A stretch of DNA of 64,000 nt. Source: Clostridium sp. Lineage in GTDB: Bacteria > Bacillota > Clostridia > Lachnospirales > Lachnospiraceae. The notes beneath the pieces were generated by a model. That model saw only the letters and a list, made by a program, of their open reading frames with translations, did not search any database and was not told the DNA's origin. The translations under genes were made by a program, and so were the position numbers. Positions 33,356 through 41,473 of the stretch are shown piece by piece. Positions within the stretch are counted from its first letter, which is position 1; every line of letters starts with the position of its first letter. The DNA is taken from the NCBI GenBank assembly GCA_031275405.1, contig JAISOV010000009.1:1-64000 (forward strand), given 5' to 3'.

Positions 33356-35599
33356 ATGAAGAAAAAGAAAGCAGTCATTCTGTTAGCCGTCATGCTGGCG
33401 GCGCTTCTGGGGATCGGGTATGTGGATATCTGGGGCTTCAACGCCGAGGGCGACGGCAGCGCGTCCGACATCAGGCTTGGGCTGGATCTGGCGGGCGGCG
33501 TCAGCATTACCTATCAGGTGGCGGGAGAGGAAGCCCCGAGCGCCACGGACATGGGCGATACCATCGCCAAGCTGCAGAAACGGGTTTGGAACTACAGCAC
33601 GGAAGCCAACGTCTATCAAGAGGGCGGCGACCGGATCAACATCGAGATCCCCGGGGTGACGGACGCAAACGCCATCCTGCAGGAGCTTGGGAAGCCGGGC
33701 GCCCTGTATTTCATCGCGGAGACCGGGGCGGACGGCAGCGCGAATTATTCCCTGCAGAGCCTTACGGGCGGCTACGTCTATCTGCTGAATAAGAGCATAG
33801 AGGAACTGGAGGCGGACGGCTCGGTGGTTCTGGTGGGAACCGACGTAAAGGACGCCAGGGGGGGGACGTCCGCCGACAGCATGGGGAATCAGGAATTCGT
33901 AGTAGACCTGACCATGACGGAAGAGGGGAAGGAAAAGTTTGCGAAGGCTACCGAGAAAGCCTATCACGCGGGGGAAACCATCGGCATTTATTATGACGGG
34001 CAGTTTGTCAGCGTTCCTTCGGTGAATGCCGTTCTGCGGGACGGAACCGCGCAGATCACGGGTATGGCTTCCTATGAGGAAGCGGAGAACCTGGCTTCTA
34101 CGATCCGTATCGGCGGGCTGAAGCTGGAGCTGGAGGAACTGCATTCCAAAGTGGTAGGCGCGCAGCTTGGGGTAGAGGCCATCGACACCAGCCTGAAAGC
34201 GGGGGCCATCGGCTTGGCCTTGGTCATCGTCTTCATGGTGGCGGTCTATTTGGTGGCGGGCGTCGCTTCCGCCTTTGCCCTGCTGTTGTATACGGCGCTG
34301 GTCGTGCTGCTGCTGAACGGTTTCGACCTGACCCTTACCCTGTCGGGAATCGCCGGAATCATCCTGTCCATCGGCATGGCGGTGGATGCCAACGTGATCA
34401 TCTTCGCGAGGATCCGGGAAGAACTTGCGGACGGCAGGTCGGTGAAGACCGCCATCAAGACAGGTTTTGACAAGGCTCTGTCCGCCATCATCGACGGAAA
34501 TGTCACCACCCTGATCGCGGCGGCGGTGCTTCTCCTGCTCGGGCCGGGAACGGTTAAAGGCTTTGCGCAGACTCTGGCTCTTGGTATCGCGCTGTCCATG
34601 TTTACGGCGCTGTTCCTGACAAGGGTCATCCTGAACGCTTTTTACGCGCTGGGGATCCAGTCCGTCAAATGGTACGGCGTGGCGAAGAAGATCAGGACCA
34701 TCGACTTCCTTTCCAAAAAAGGAGTCTTCTTCGGGCTTTCGTTTGCCCTGATTGCGGCCGGCGCGGTCGGGATGGGCGTCTATGGGGCAAAGACGGGGGA
34801 TCCGCTGAATTTCAGCCTGGAGTTCAAGGGAGGAACCGCTACGACCGTTGCTTTCCAGACCGGGAAGACCCTGGAGGAAGTGAACAGCGAGATCGTGCCG
34901 CTGGTGGAGGGGATCACCGGGAGCGCGGTGCAGATCCAGACGGTGCAGGATTCTAAAGAAGTCATCTTCAAGACCAATACCCTGCGCGTGGAGCAGAGGG
35001 AGGCCTTGAACCAGATGTTCCTGGACGAATTCGGGGTGGACGAGCGGGAGATCACTTCGGAGACCATCAGCTCGACCATCAGCGACGAAATGAAGACCGA
35101 TACCATACTGGCGGTCATGGTGGCGATCATCGGTATGCTGCTCTATGTCCGGCTCCGGTTCCGCGACCTCCGCTTCGGCCTCAGCAGCGTGGCGGCCCTC
35201 CTGCATGACGTGCTGGTCGTGGTGGCGTTCTACGCGGTGGCGCGGGTGTCCGTGGGAAACACCTTCATTGCGTGTATCCTGACCATCGTGGGCTATTCCA
35301 TCAACGCTACCATCGTCATCTTCGACCGTGTACGTGAAAACCGCGGAGCGGAAGGAAAGAACGCGGAGCTGAAAGAAACGGTGAACCGGAGCATTACGCA
35401 GACGCTGGGCAGGAGCATTTTCACATCCCTGACGACCTTTCTTACGGTAGCAATGCTGTACCTTCTGGGCGTGACCAGTATCCGCGAGTTTGCGCTTCCC
35501 CTCATCGTGGGGATCCTCTGCGGGACCTATTCCTCCATCTGTCTGGCGGGGGCGCTGTGGTATCTGCTGCGGATGAAATTCCCGGAAAAGGCGAAATAG
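33356..35599 (+). CDS. secDF: Protein translocase subunits SecD and SecF, fused
   Basis: 747 residues, a single chain of SecD (about 1-450) and SecF (about 460-747). It helps pull exported proteins out of SecYEG using the proton gradient. Motifs: DIRLGLDLAGGVSITY, GMAVDANVIIFARIREEL in SecD, and SLEFKGGT with INATIVIFDRVREN in SecF. Twelve membrane segments expected. Start ATG 33356; an in-frame ATG at 33344 sits inside GGAAAGGATGGT (see findings). Confidence 0.95.
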   Translation: MKKKKAVILLAVMLAALLGIGYVDIWGFNAEGDGSASDIRLGLDLAGGVSITYQVAGEEAPSATDMGDTIAKLQKRVWNYSTEANVYQEGGDRINIEIPGVTDANAILQELGKPGALYFIAETGADGSANYSLQSLTGGYVYLLNKSIEELEADGSVVLVGTDVKDARGGTSADSMGNQEFVVDLTMTEEGKEKFAKATEKAYHAGETIGIYYDGQFVSVPSVNAVLRDGTAQITGMASYEEAENLASTIRIGGLKLELEELHSKVVGAQLGVEAIDTSLKAGAIGLALVIVFMVAVYLVAGVASAFALLLYTALVVLLLNGFDLTLTLSGIAGIILSIGMAVDANVIIFARIREELADGRSVKTAIKTGFDKALSAIIDGNVTTLIAAAVLLLLGPGTVKGFAQTLALGIALSMFTALFLTRVILNAFYALGIQSVKWYGVAKKIRTIDFLSKKGVFFGLSFALIAAGAVGMGVYGAKTGDPLNFSLEFKGGTATTVAFQTGKTLEEVNSEIVPLVEGITGSAVQIQTVQDSKEVIFKTNTLRVEQREALNQMFLDEFGVDEREITSETISSTISDEMKTDTILAVMVAIIGMLLYVRLRFRDLRFGLSSVAALLHDVLVVVAFYAVARVSVGNTFIACILTIVGYSINATIVIFDRVRENRGAEGKNAELKETVNRSITQTLGRSIFTSLTTFLTVAMLYLLGVTSIREFALPLIVGILCGTYSSICLAGALWYLLRMKFPEKAK

Positions 35600-35633
35600 G
35601 AGCGGCAGGTCGGAAAGGCATGGTCTGAAACGG

Positions 35634-37505
35634 ATGGAAAAGTGGTATGTCTGCGCGAAAAAGGCGGATTTTGAACAGTGGGCGGCTCGGTTTGGGATTT
35701 CGCCCGTTCTGGCGAGGCTGATCCGCAACCGGGATATGACCCGGGAAGAGGAAGTACGCAGCTACTTAAACGGAACTCTGGAGGACTGTCCCTCGCCCTG
35801 GCTGCTGCACGGCATGGAACGCGCCGTGGAAATTATGATAGAAAAACTGGAGCAGAAAGCCTCCGTCCGGATCATCGGGGATTACGATGTGGACGGAGTC
35901 TGTTCTTCTTATATTCTGACGAAGGGGCTTCAGGTGCTGGGCGCGGCGGCGGATACGGTGATCCCCCACCGCGTCCGGGACGGCTATGGGCTGAATGAAC
36001 GGCTGATCGAAGAAGCCGTGAGGGACGGGATCCAGCTGCTCATCACCTGCGACAACGGGATCGCGGCGGCGGAGCCGATCCGCAGGGCGGTAGGGTACGG
36101 AATGACCGTGATCGTGACCGACCACCATGAAGTGCCTTACCTAGAAGAAAACGGGATACGGAAAGAAATCCTGCCTCCCGCCCATGCCGTGATCGACCCC
36201 AGACAGGAGCGGTGCGGCTACCCGTTCCCGAATATCTGCGGCGGGGTGGTGGCGTATAAGCTGATACAGGCGCTGATGGAGCGGGCGGTTCCGGGGAAGG
36301 AGAGAGAGGGCGGCGTATGGCAGCGGCTGCGAGGGGAATTTCTGCAGCTTGCCGCCCTTGCCACCGTGTGCGACGTGATGGAGCTTCGGGAGGAAAACCG
36401 GATTTTCGTAAAAGAGGGCTTGAAAGCCATGAAAAACACCGAAAATCCAGGGCTTCGCGCCCTGCTGGAAGTCAACGGGCTGACGGCGGGAAACCTTTCC
36501 GCCTATCATCTGGGCTTCGTGGTCGGCCCGTGCCTGAACGCCCCTGGACGTCTGGATACGGCCCGGTACGCGCTGGAACTTTTGGAGAGCCGGACGAAAG
36601 CGCAGGCCATGGGCCGCGCAAGGGAACTGAAAGAGTGCAACGACAGCCGCAGGAACCTCACGCAGCAGGGTGTGGAACAGGCGGAGGAGTATCTGGCGCG
36701 GCACCGGCTGGAAGCGGATAAGGTGCTGGCGATCTATCTCCCCGAGACGCATGAAAGCCTGGCCGGGATCATTGCCGGAAAAGTCCGCGAGAAGCGCAAC
36801 CGCCCGGTCTTCGTCCTGACGAAGGGGCGGGAGGGCGTAAAAGGCTCCGGACGTTCCGTAGACGCCTATCCGATGTTTGAAGCAATGACGCAGATCAAAG
36901 AGTTCTTCCGGAAATACGGCGGCCACAGGCTTGCGGCGGGGCTTACGCTGAAATCCTGGACCCAGCTGTCCGGCTTGCCGGGCTTATCCGGCCTGTCTGA
37001 ACGGTATCGGCAGCCTGGGGAGGAAGCGAGCCTGACGGAAGAAGAAAAAGCCGTGGAAGCTTTCCGCCGGGAGCTGAATGCCCGCTGTACCTTGACGGAG
37101 GAAGATCTTGCCGTGAAAGTGCGGATCGACGCGCCCATGCCCCTTTCCTACGCCACAAAGGAACTGGCGCGGGATCTGGACAAAATGGAGCCTTTCGGAG
37201 CGGGCAATCCGAAGCCGCTGTTTGCCCAGAAAGGGCTTCGCTTTGTCGGCGGGCGCAAGATGGGGGCCAAGCAGGCTGCCGCCCGGTTCACGGTGCTTAC
37301 CCCGGAGGGGGGGGAGCGGGAACTGGTGTATTTTGGCGACCTGGAATGTTTTGCGGGCTTCCTGGACGGAAAGTACGGGAGCGGGAGCGCCGCCAGGTTA
37401 TACGACGGGAACGGGGATTTCGAGGTCTCCGTGACGTATCAGTTCGGCATCCATACTTATCAAGGGAAAGAAAGCCTCCAGTTCGTCATGCGGAATTACT
37501 GCTAG
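35634..37505 (+). CDS. recJ: Single-stranded-DNA 5'-3' exonuclease RecJ
   Basis: 623 residues. DHH-family nuclease used in repair and recombination. DYDVDGVCS, TCDNGIAA and TDHHEVP carry the metal ligands, and the DHHA1 end has GSGRSVDAYPMF and KYGGHRLAAG. A short repeat GLPGLSGLSE (about residues 445-454) lies in the linker before the C-terminal OB domain. GGAAAGG precedes the ATG. It ends at a strong terminator. Confidence 0.94.
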   Translation: MEKWYVCAKKADFEQWAARFGISPVLARLIRNRDMTREEEVRSYLNGTLEDCPSPWLLHGMERAVEIMIEKLEQKASVRIIGDYDVDGVCSSYILTKGLQVLGAAADTVIPHRVRDGYGLNERLIEEAVRDGIQLLITCDNGIAAAEPIRRAVGYGMTVIVTDHHEVPYLEENGIRKEILPPAHAVIDPRQERCGYPFPNICGGVVAYKLIQALMERAVPGKEREGGVWQRLRGEFLQLAALATVCDVMELREENRIFVKEGLKAMKNTENPGLRALLEVNGLTAGNLSAYHLGFVVGPCLNAPGRLDTARYALELLESRTKAQAMGRARELKECNDSRRNLTQQGVEQAEEYLARHRLEADKVLAIYLPETHESLAGIIAGKVREKRNRPVFVLTKGREGVKGSGRSVDAYPMFEAMTQIKEFFRKYGGHRLAAGLTLKSWTQLSGLPGLSGLSERYRQPGEEASLTEEEKAVEAFRRELNARCTLTEEDLAVKVRIDAPMPLSYATKELARDLDKMEPFGAGNPKPLFAQKGLRFVGGRKMGAKQAAARFTVLTPEGGERELVYFGDLECFAGFLDGKYGSGSAARLYDGNGDFEVSVTYQFGIHTYQGKESLQFVMRNYC

Positions 37506-37549
37506 CGGCAGAAGGAGGCGGTATTGTCACATGGAAGGCGGACACGGAT

Positions 37550-37583
37550 ATTTTTCCTTGCGCGTCGAAACGCAAGGAAAAAT
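37550..37583. terminator. Terminator after recJ (works in both directions)
   Basis: A perfect 13-bp stem ATTTTTCCTTGCG/CGCAAGGAAAAAT with loop CGTCGAAA. A/T runs inside the stem on both sides. Confidence 0.75.
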
Positions 37584-37745
37584 AGAGCGCTTGACGTTGA
37601 AAAAAACATCTTACCATATCAGGCCCTGGGTTTGTTTCCGGATTGGCTCACCTCACATCCTTGTCCGGCAGATAGGCGGGGATTCGTCTGGCGATGAACC
37701 AAAGGAACCTGCCTGGAAAAAAAGACCCCACAGATCACTTCATAA
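37584..37745. other. Intergenic, no gene seen
   Basis: Between the recJ terminator and the next promoter. I looked for a small stable RNA and found no match to one I know. Confidence 0.4.
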
Positions 37746-37774
37746 TTGACAATTCCGGCAAACTACGGCATAAT
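37746..37774 (+). promoter_or_regulatory. Promoter of the anti-sigma-like gene and polA
   Basis: TTGACA at 37746-37751, 17 bases, CATAAT at 37769-37774. Confidence 0.65.
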
Positions 37775-37812
37775 AAGAACCAGGAATCACCACAGGAATC
37801 GGAGGTGGCCAT

Positions 37813-38130
37813 ATGAACTGCAAGGAATTTGAAGGGCTGATCCCCGGCTTTCTTTGCCATACACTGGATTATAAGACGCTGAAAGCTTTCCTGCAACATA
37901 TGGCTTCCTGTGCCGACTGTACCGAGGAAGTGACCATACAGATCCTGGTGACGGACGGCATGTCGCGGCTGGAAGAGGGAAGCGCTTTCGACCTGCAGGG
38001 AGAGCTGCGCAGACGGCTTGCGGAAGCCGGACGGAAAGTGCGGTTCCACAAAGTTTTCCTTACCATAGGTTTTATTTTGGAGATTCTGGCAATGCTTGTG
38101 ATTGCCGGAGCGATTTTCTGGATCTTATGA
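37813..38130 (+). CDS. Zinc-finger anti-sigma-factor-like membrane protein
   Basis: 105 residues. N-terminal C3 and the HMASCADC (HxxxCxxC) motif make the zinc anti-sigma fold, and a single membrane helix lies at the C-terminus (about 80-104). No sigma-factor gene is adjacent, so its partner is unknown. CGGAGGTGG precedes the ATG. It lies 30 bases before polA and is probably co-transcribed with it. Confidence 0.75.
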   Translation: MNCKEFEGLIPGFLCHTLDYKTLKAFLQHMASCADCTEEVTIQILVTDGMSRLEEGSAFDLQGELRRRLAEAGRKVRFHKVFLTIGFILEILAMLVIAGAIFWIL

Positions 38131-38160
38131 CCGAGTCTGCGGAAAGGATTTCTGATCATC

Positions 38161-40863
38161 ATGGAAGACCGGAAAGAAAAATTAGTCCTGATAGACGGAC
38201 ACAGCATCCTGAACCGTGCCTTTTACGGGGTGCCGGATTTAAGCAACGCTCAAGGACTGCATACCAACGCCGTTTACGGCTTTCTGAATATCCTGTTCAA
38301 GATACTGGAAGAAGAGAACCCGGCTTATCTGGCAGTGGCGTTTGACGTCCATGCCCCGACGTTCCGGCATGAGATCTACCCGGAATATAAAGGCACCAGA
38401 AAGCCCATGCCGCAGGAGCTGCGGGAACAGCTTCCCGTGATGAAAGAAGTCCTGGAAGCCATGAGGATCGTCATGGTGGAGCGGGCGGGGCTGGAAGCGG
38501 ACGACATTTTAGGCACTCTGGCCAAAAAAGCCGAAGCGGACGGGATGGAAGTGACGCTGGTCTCCGGAGACAGGGATCTGCTCCAGGTGGCGACGGCGCG
38601 TATCAAGATCCGGATCCCAAAGACCAAAGCGGGCAAAACGGAGATCGAAGACTATTATGCCGAAGACGTGAAGCGGAGCTACCGGGTCACTCCCTTGCAG
38701 TTCGTGGAACTGAAAGCGCTGATGGGGGATCCTTCGGACAATATTCCGGGCGTTCCCAAAATCGGGGAGAAGACGGCCGCCGCCCTGATGGAGGAATATG
38801 GCTCGCTCGACCAGATCTATGCCCGCGTGGACGAAATCAGCAAGAAAAGCATCCGGGAATCCTTACAGGAAAACCGCGCTTTGGCAGATCTGAGCAAGAA
38901 GCTCGCGACGATCCGGACAGATGCTCCGGTCACGCTGGATTATCAGGCGGCCTGTGTCTGCGGGGGGCAGACGGCTTCCGGCTCGGAGAGCCGTCCATTC
39001 TCATGCTTCTTTACGAAGGAGTCCTATGCGATCTTAAAAAAACTGGAATTCAGGAATCTGCTCGACCGCTTCTCCAAGGAACAGAAGAACGAGGAATCCG
39101 GGATCCGGGAGACGTTCCGTCTGGAGCGGGCGGCGGGAAACATCACGGCCCTGCTGCAAAGAGCCGCCCGACAGCCTCTCGTGGGGCTGTGGCTTGCCAT
39201 AGAACAAGGACGGCTCCTGGGTTTTGCCCTTTCCGTGCCGGGGGAAGCAACCTGGTTCTGTCCGGTCGCTTCCGGGTCGGAACAGCCCGTGCAAGAAGCC
39301 CTGTATGCCCTGTCGCGGGCCGAGGGGATCCGCATTGCCGCTTTTGACGTCAAAAGACAGTACGGCTATCTGCAGCGGGAGGATACCGCCCGTTATTTCG
39401 ATGTGCTGATCGGCGCTTATCTCTGGAATCCGTTAAAGAATGATTACACGATAGAGACCATCGCTGCGGAACATCTGGGGCTTGCGATCCCCGGATACGC
39501 GGAGCTGTTCGGGAAGGCCTCGTTGGGGGAAATCTGGGGAACCGATCAGGAAGACTTAGGGCCGGTGGCGGAGTATTTCTGCTACGGTGCTTACGCGGCG
39601 GCGCAAGCGGCGCCCGTGCTGGCCGAGAAACTGCGGGAAGCCGCCATGGACGGGCTGATGGACGAAATGGAAATGCCGCTTTCCCTGGTACTGTACGACA
39701 TGGAAAAAGAGGGTGTGGAGGTAAGGCCGGAAGAGCTGAAAGCTTACGGAGACGCGCTGACGGACAGGATCCAGGAGCTGGAAGCTTCCGTCCACAGACA
39801 GGCGGGAGGCGAGTTCAACCTCAATTCCCCCAAACAGCTGGGAGAAATCCTTTTCGAGCGCATGGGCATCCCCGGCGCAAAGAAGACCAGGACCGGGTAT
39901 TCCACCGCGGCGGACGTGCTGGAGAAGCTTGCGCCGGAACATCCCATCGTGAACGACATTCTGGAATACCGGGGGCTGGCGAAGCTGAAATCTACCTACG
40001 CGGACGGTCTGGCGGCTTACATCGGCGAGGAGAACCGGATCCACACCAGCTTTAACCAGACGATCACCGCCACCGGGCGGATCAGTTCCACGGAGCCGAA
40101 CCTGCAGAATATCCCTATGCGGATGGAGCTGGGCAGGAGGATCCGCAAGGTCTTTGTGCCGAAAGAGGGCTGTGTCTTTGTCGATGCGGATTACTCGCAG
40201 ATTGAGCTGCGTATCCTTGCGCATATGTCGGGAGACGAGCAGCTGATCGAAGCCTACCGCATGGATCAGGACATCCACCGGATTACCGCCGCGAAAGTCT
40301 TCCACACGCCTTTGGAGGAAGTCACGGATCTCCAGCGGCGCAGCGCCAAGGCGGTGAACTTCGGGATCGTGTACGGGATCAGCTCTTTCGGTTTGAGCCA
40401 GGATCTGCAGCTTAGCAAAAAAGAGGCGGCGGCTTACATTGACCAGTATTTTGCCACCTACCCTAAGGTGAAGGCTTTTCTGGACGCACAGGTGGCGGGC
40501 GCCAAGGAAAAGGGCTATGTCACTACCCTGTTCGGCAGGAGACGCCCGGTGCCGGAACTCCATTCTTCCAACTTCATGCAGAGGTCTTTCGGTGAAAGGA
40601 TCGCCATGAATTCCCCGATTCAGGGAACGGCGGCGGACATCATGAAAATCGCCATGATCAAGGTGTGGAAAGCTCTGAAAGAAGCCGGGCTTTCCTCGAG
40701 GCTGATTTTACAGGTACACGACGAGCTGCTGATAGAAGCCAGACAAGAGGAAGCGGAAGAGGTGCGCGTCCTGTTGGAAAAAAATATGCGCACTGCCGCG
40801 GATCTGTCGGTGACGCTGGAAGTGGATCTGCATATGGGGGAGAACTGGTATGAAGCAAAATGA
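38161..40863 (+). CDS. polA: DNA polymerase I
   Basis: 900 residues. 5'-3' exonuclease domain 1-300 (LIDGHSILNRAFYG, LEADDILGTLA, SGDRDLLQV, GDPSDNIPGVP). The proofreading domain is degenerate: where active enzymes have D-x-E it reads LWLAIEQG, as in other Firmicutes. Polymerase domain 500-900 (DADYSQIELRILAHMSGD, KAVNFGIVYG, QVHDELL). Used for Okazaki-fragment and gap repair. The end overlaps coaE by 14 bases. Confidence 0.96.
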   Translation: MEDRKEKLVLIDGHSILNRAFYGVPDLSNAQGLHTNAVYGFLNILFKILEEENPAYLAVAFDVHAPTFRHEIYPEYKGTRKPMPQELREQLPVMKEVLEAMRIVMVERAGLEADDILGTLAKKAEADGMEVTLVSGDRDLLQVATARIKIRIPKTKAGKTEIEDYYAEDVKRSYRVTPLQFVELKALMGDPSDNIPGVPKIGEKTAAALMEEYGSLDQIYARVDEISKKSIRESLQENRALADLSKKLATIRTDAPVTLDYQAACVCGGQTASGSESRPFSCFFTKESYAILKKLEFRNLLDRFSKEQKNEESGIRETFRLERAAGNITALLQRAARQPLVGLWLAIEQGRLLGFALSVPGEATWFCPVASGSEQPVQEALYALSRAEGIRIAAFDVKRQYGYLQREDTARYFDVLIGAYLWNPLKNDYTIETIAAEHLGLAIPGYAELFGKASLGEIWGTDQEDLGPVAEYFCYGAYAAAQAAPVLAEKLREAAMDGLMDEMEMPLSLVLYDMEKEGVEVRPEELKAYGDALTDRIQELEASVHRQAGGEFNLNSPKQLGEILFERMGIPGAKKTRTGYSTAADVLEKLAPEHPIVNDILEYRGLAKLKSTYADGLAAYIGEENRIHTSFNQTITATGRISSTEPNLQNIPMRMELGRRIRKVFVPKEGCVFVDADYSQIELRILAHMSGDEQLIEAYRMDQDIHRITAAKVFHTPLEEVTDLQRRSAKAVNFGIVYGISSFGLSQDLQLSKKEAAAYIDQYFATYPKVKAFLDAQVAGAKEKGYVTTLFGRRRPVPELHSSNFMQRSFGERIAMNSPIQGTAADIMKIAMIKVWKALKEAGLSSRLILQVHDELLIEARQEEAEEVRVLLEKNMRTAADLSVTLEVDLHMGENWYEAK

Positions 40864-41473
40864 TGTGCGCCTGATCGGCATTACCGGAGGAATCGGCGCG
40901 GGGAAGACAATGATCCTGGAATATGTCCGGAGACACTACCGGTGCAGGGTCTTTCTGGCGGACGAGACGGCACACGCCGTGAAAGAGCCGGGGCAGCCTT
41001 GTCATGAAAAGCTGGTGAGGCTGCTCGGGCGGGGGATCCTGCTTCCCGACGGGCGGATCGACCGGGCCGCCATGGCCGCTAGGATTTTCAGGGAAAAGGA
41101 TCTGCTGGAGCAGGTCAATGCCATCATCCATCCGGCGGTGCAGCGGTACTTCCTGGACGAGGTCGAACAAGCCAGGCAAGATCCGGAGGTGGAGCTTCTT
41201 TTTATAGAAGCCGCCCTGCTGATTGAGACCGGCTACAAAGAACTAGTGGACGAACTGTGGTACATCCACGCCGAGGAAGCGGTGCGCAGGAAGCGGCTGG
41301 GCGAGCGGGAACGGGGCTATGCCCCCGAGGAAATCACCCGGATCATGGAGCGGCAGCTGCCGGAGGAAGTCTTCCGCCGGGAATGTGACTGGGTCGTCGA
41401 GAACAACGGTTCAGCGGAAGAATGTTATCAGCGGATCGATCAGAAACTGGAGGCTTACACATGGCAGGAGTAA
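40850..41473 (+). CDS. coaE: Dephospho-CoA kinase
   Basis: 207 residues. Last step of coenzyme A synthesis. P-loop GITGGIGAGKT, DADETAH-like segment (FLADETAHAV), INAIIHP and the LID-region arginines (RRKRLGERERG). Overlaps polA upstream and the FtsA-like gene downstream, so the three are coupled. Confidence 0.95.
   Translation: MKQNDVRLIGITGGIGAGKTMILEYVRRHYRCRVFLADETAHAVKEPGQPCHEKLVRLLGRGILLPDGRIDRAAMAARIFREKDLLEQVNAIIHPAVQRYFLDEVEQARQDPEVELLFIEAALLIETGYKELVDELWYIHAEEAVRRKRLGERERGYAPEEITRIMERQLPEEVFRRECDWVVENNGSAEECYQRIDQKLEAYTWQE

Noticed and set aside
33383-35728. 781-codon frame on the minus strand over secDF
   Set aside because: Shadow of secDF in GC-rich sequence; the translation is rich in His, Gln, Arg and Asp and matches nothing.
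37584-37745. Possible stable RNA gene (SRP, 6S or RNase P RNA)
   Set aside because: None of the core motifs of these RNAs could be found.
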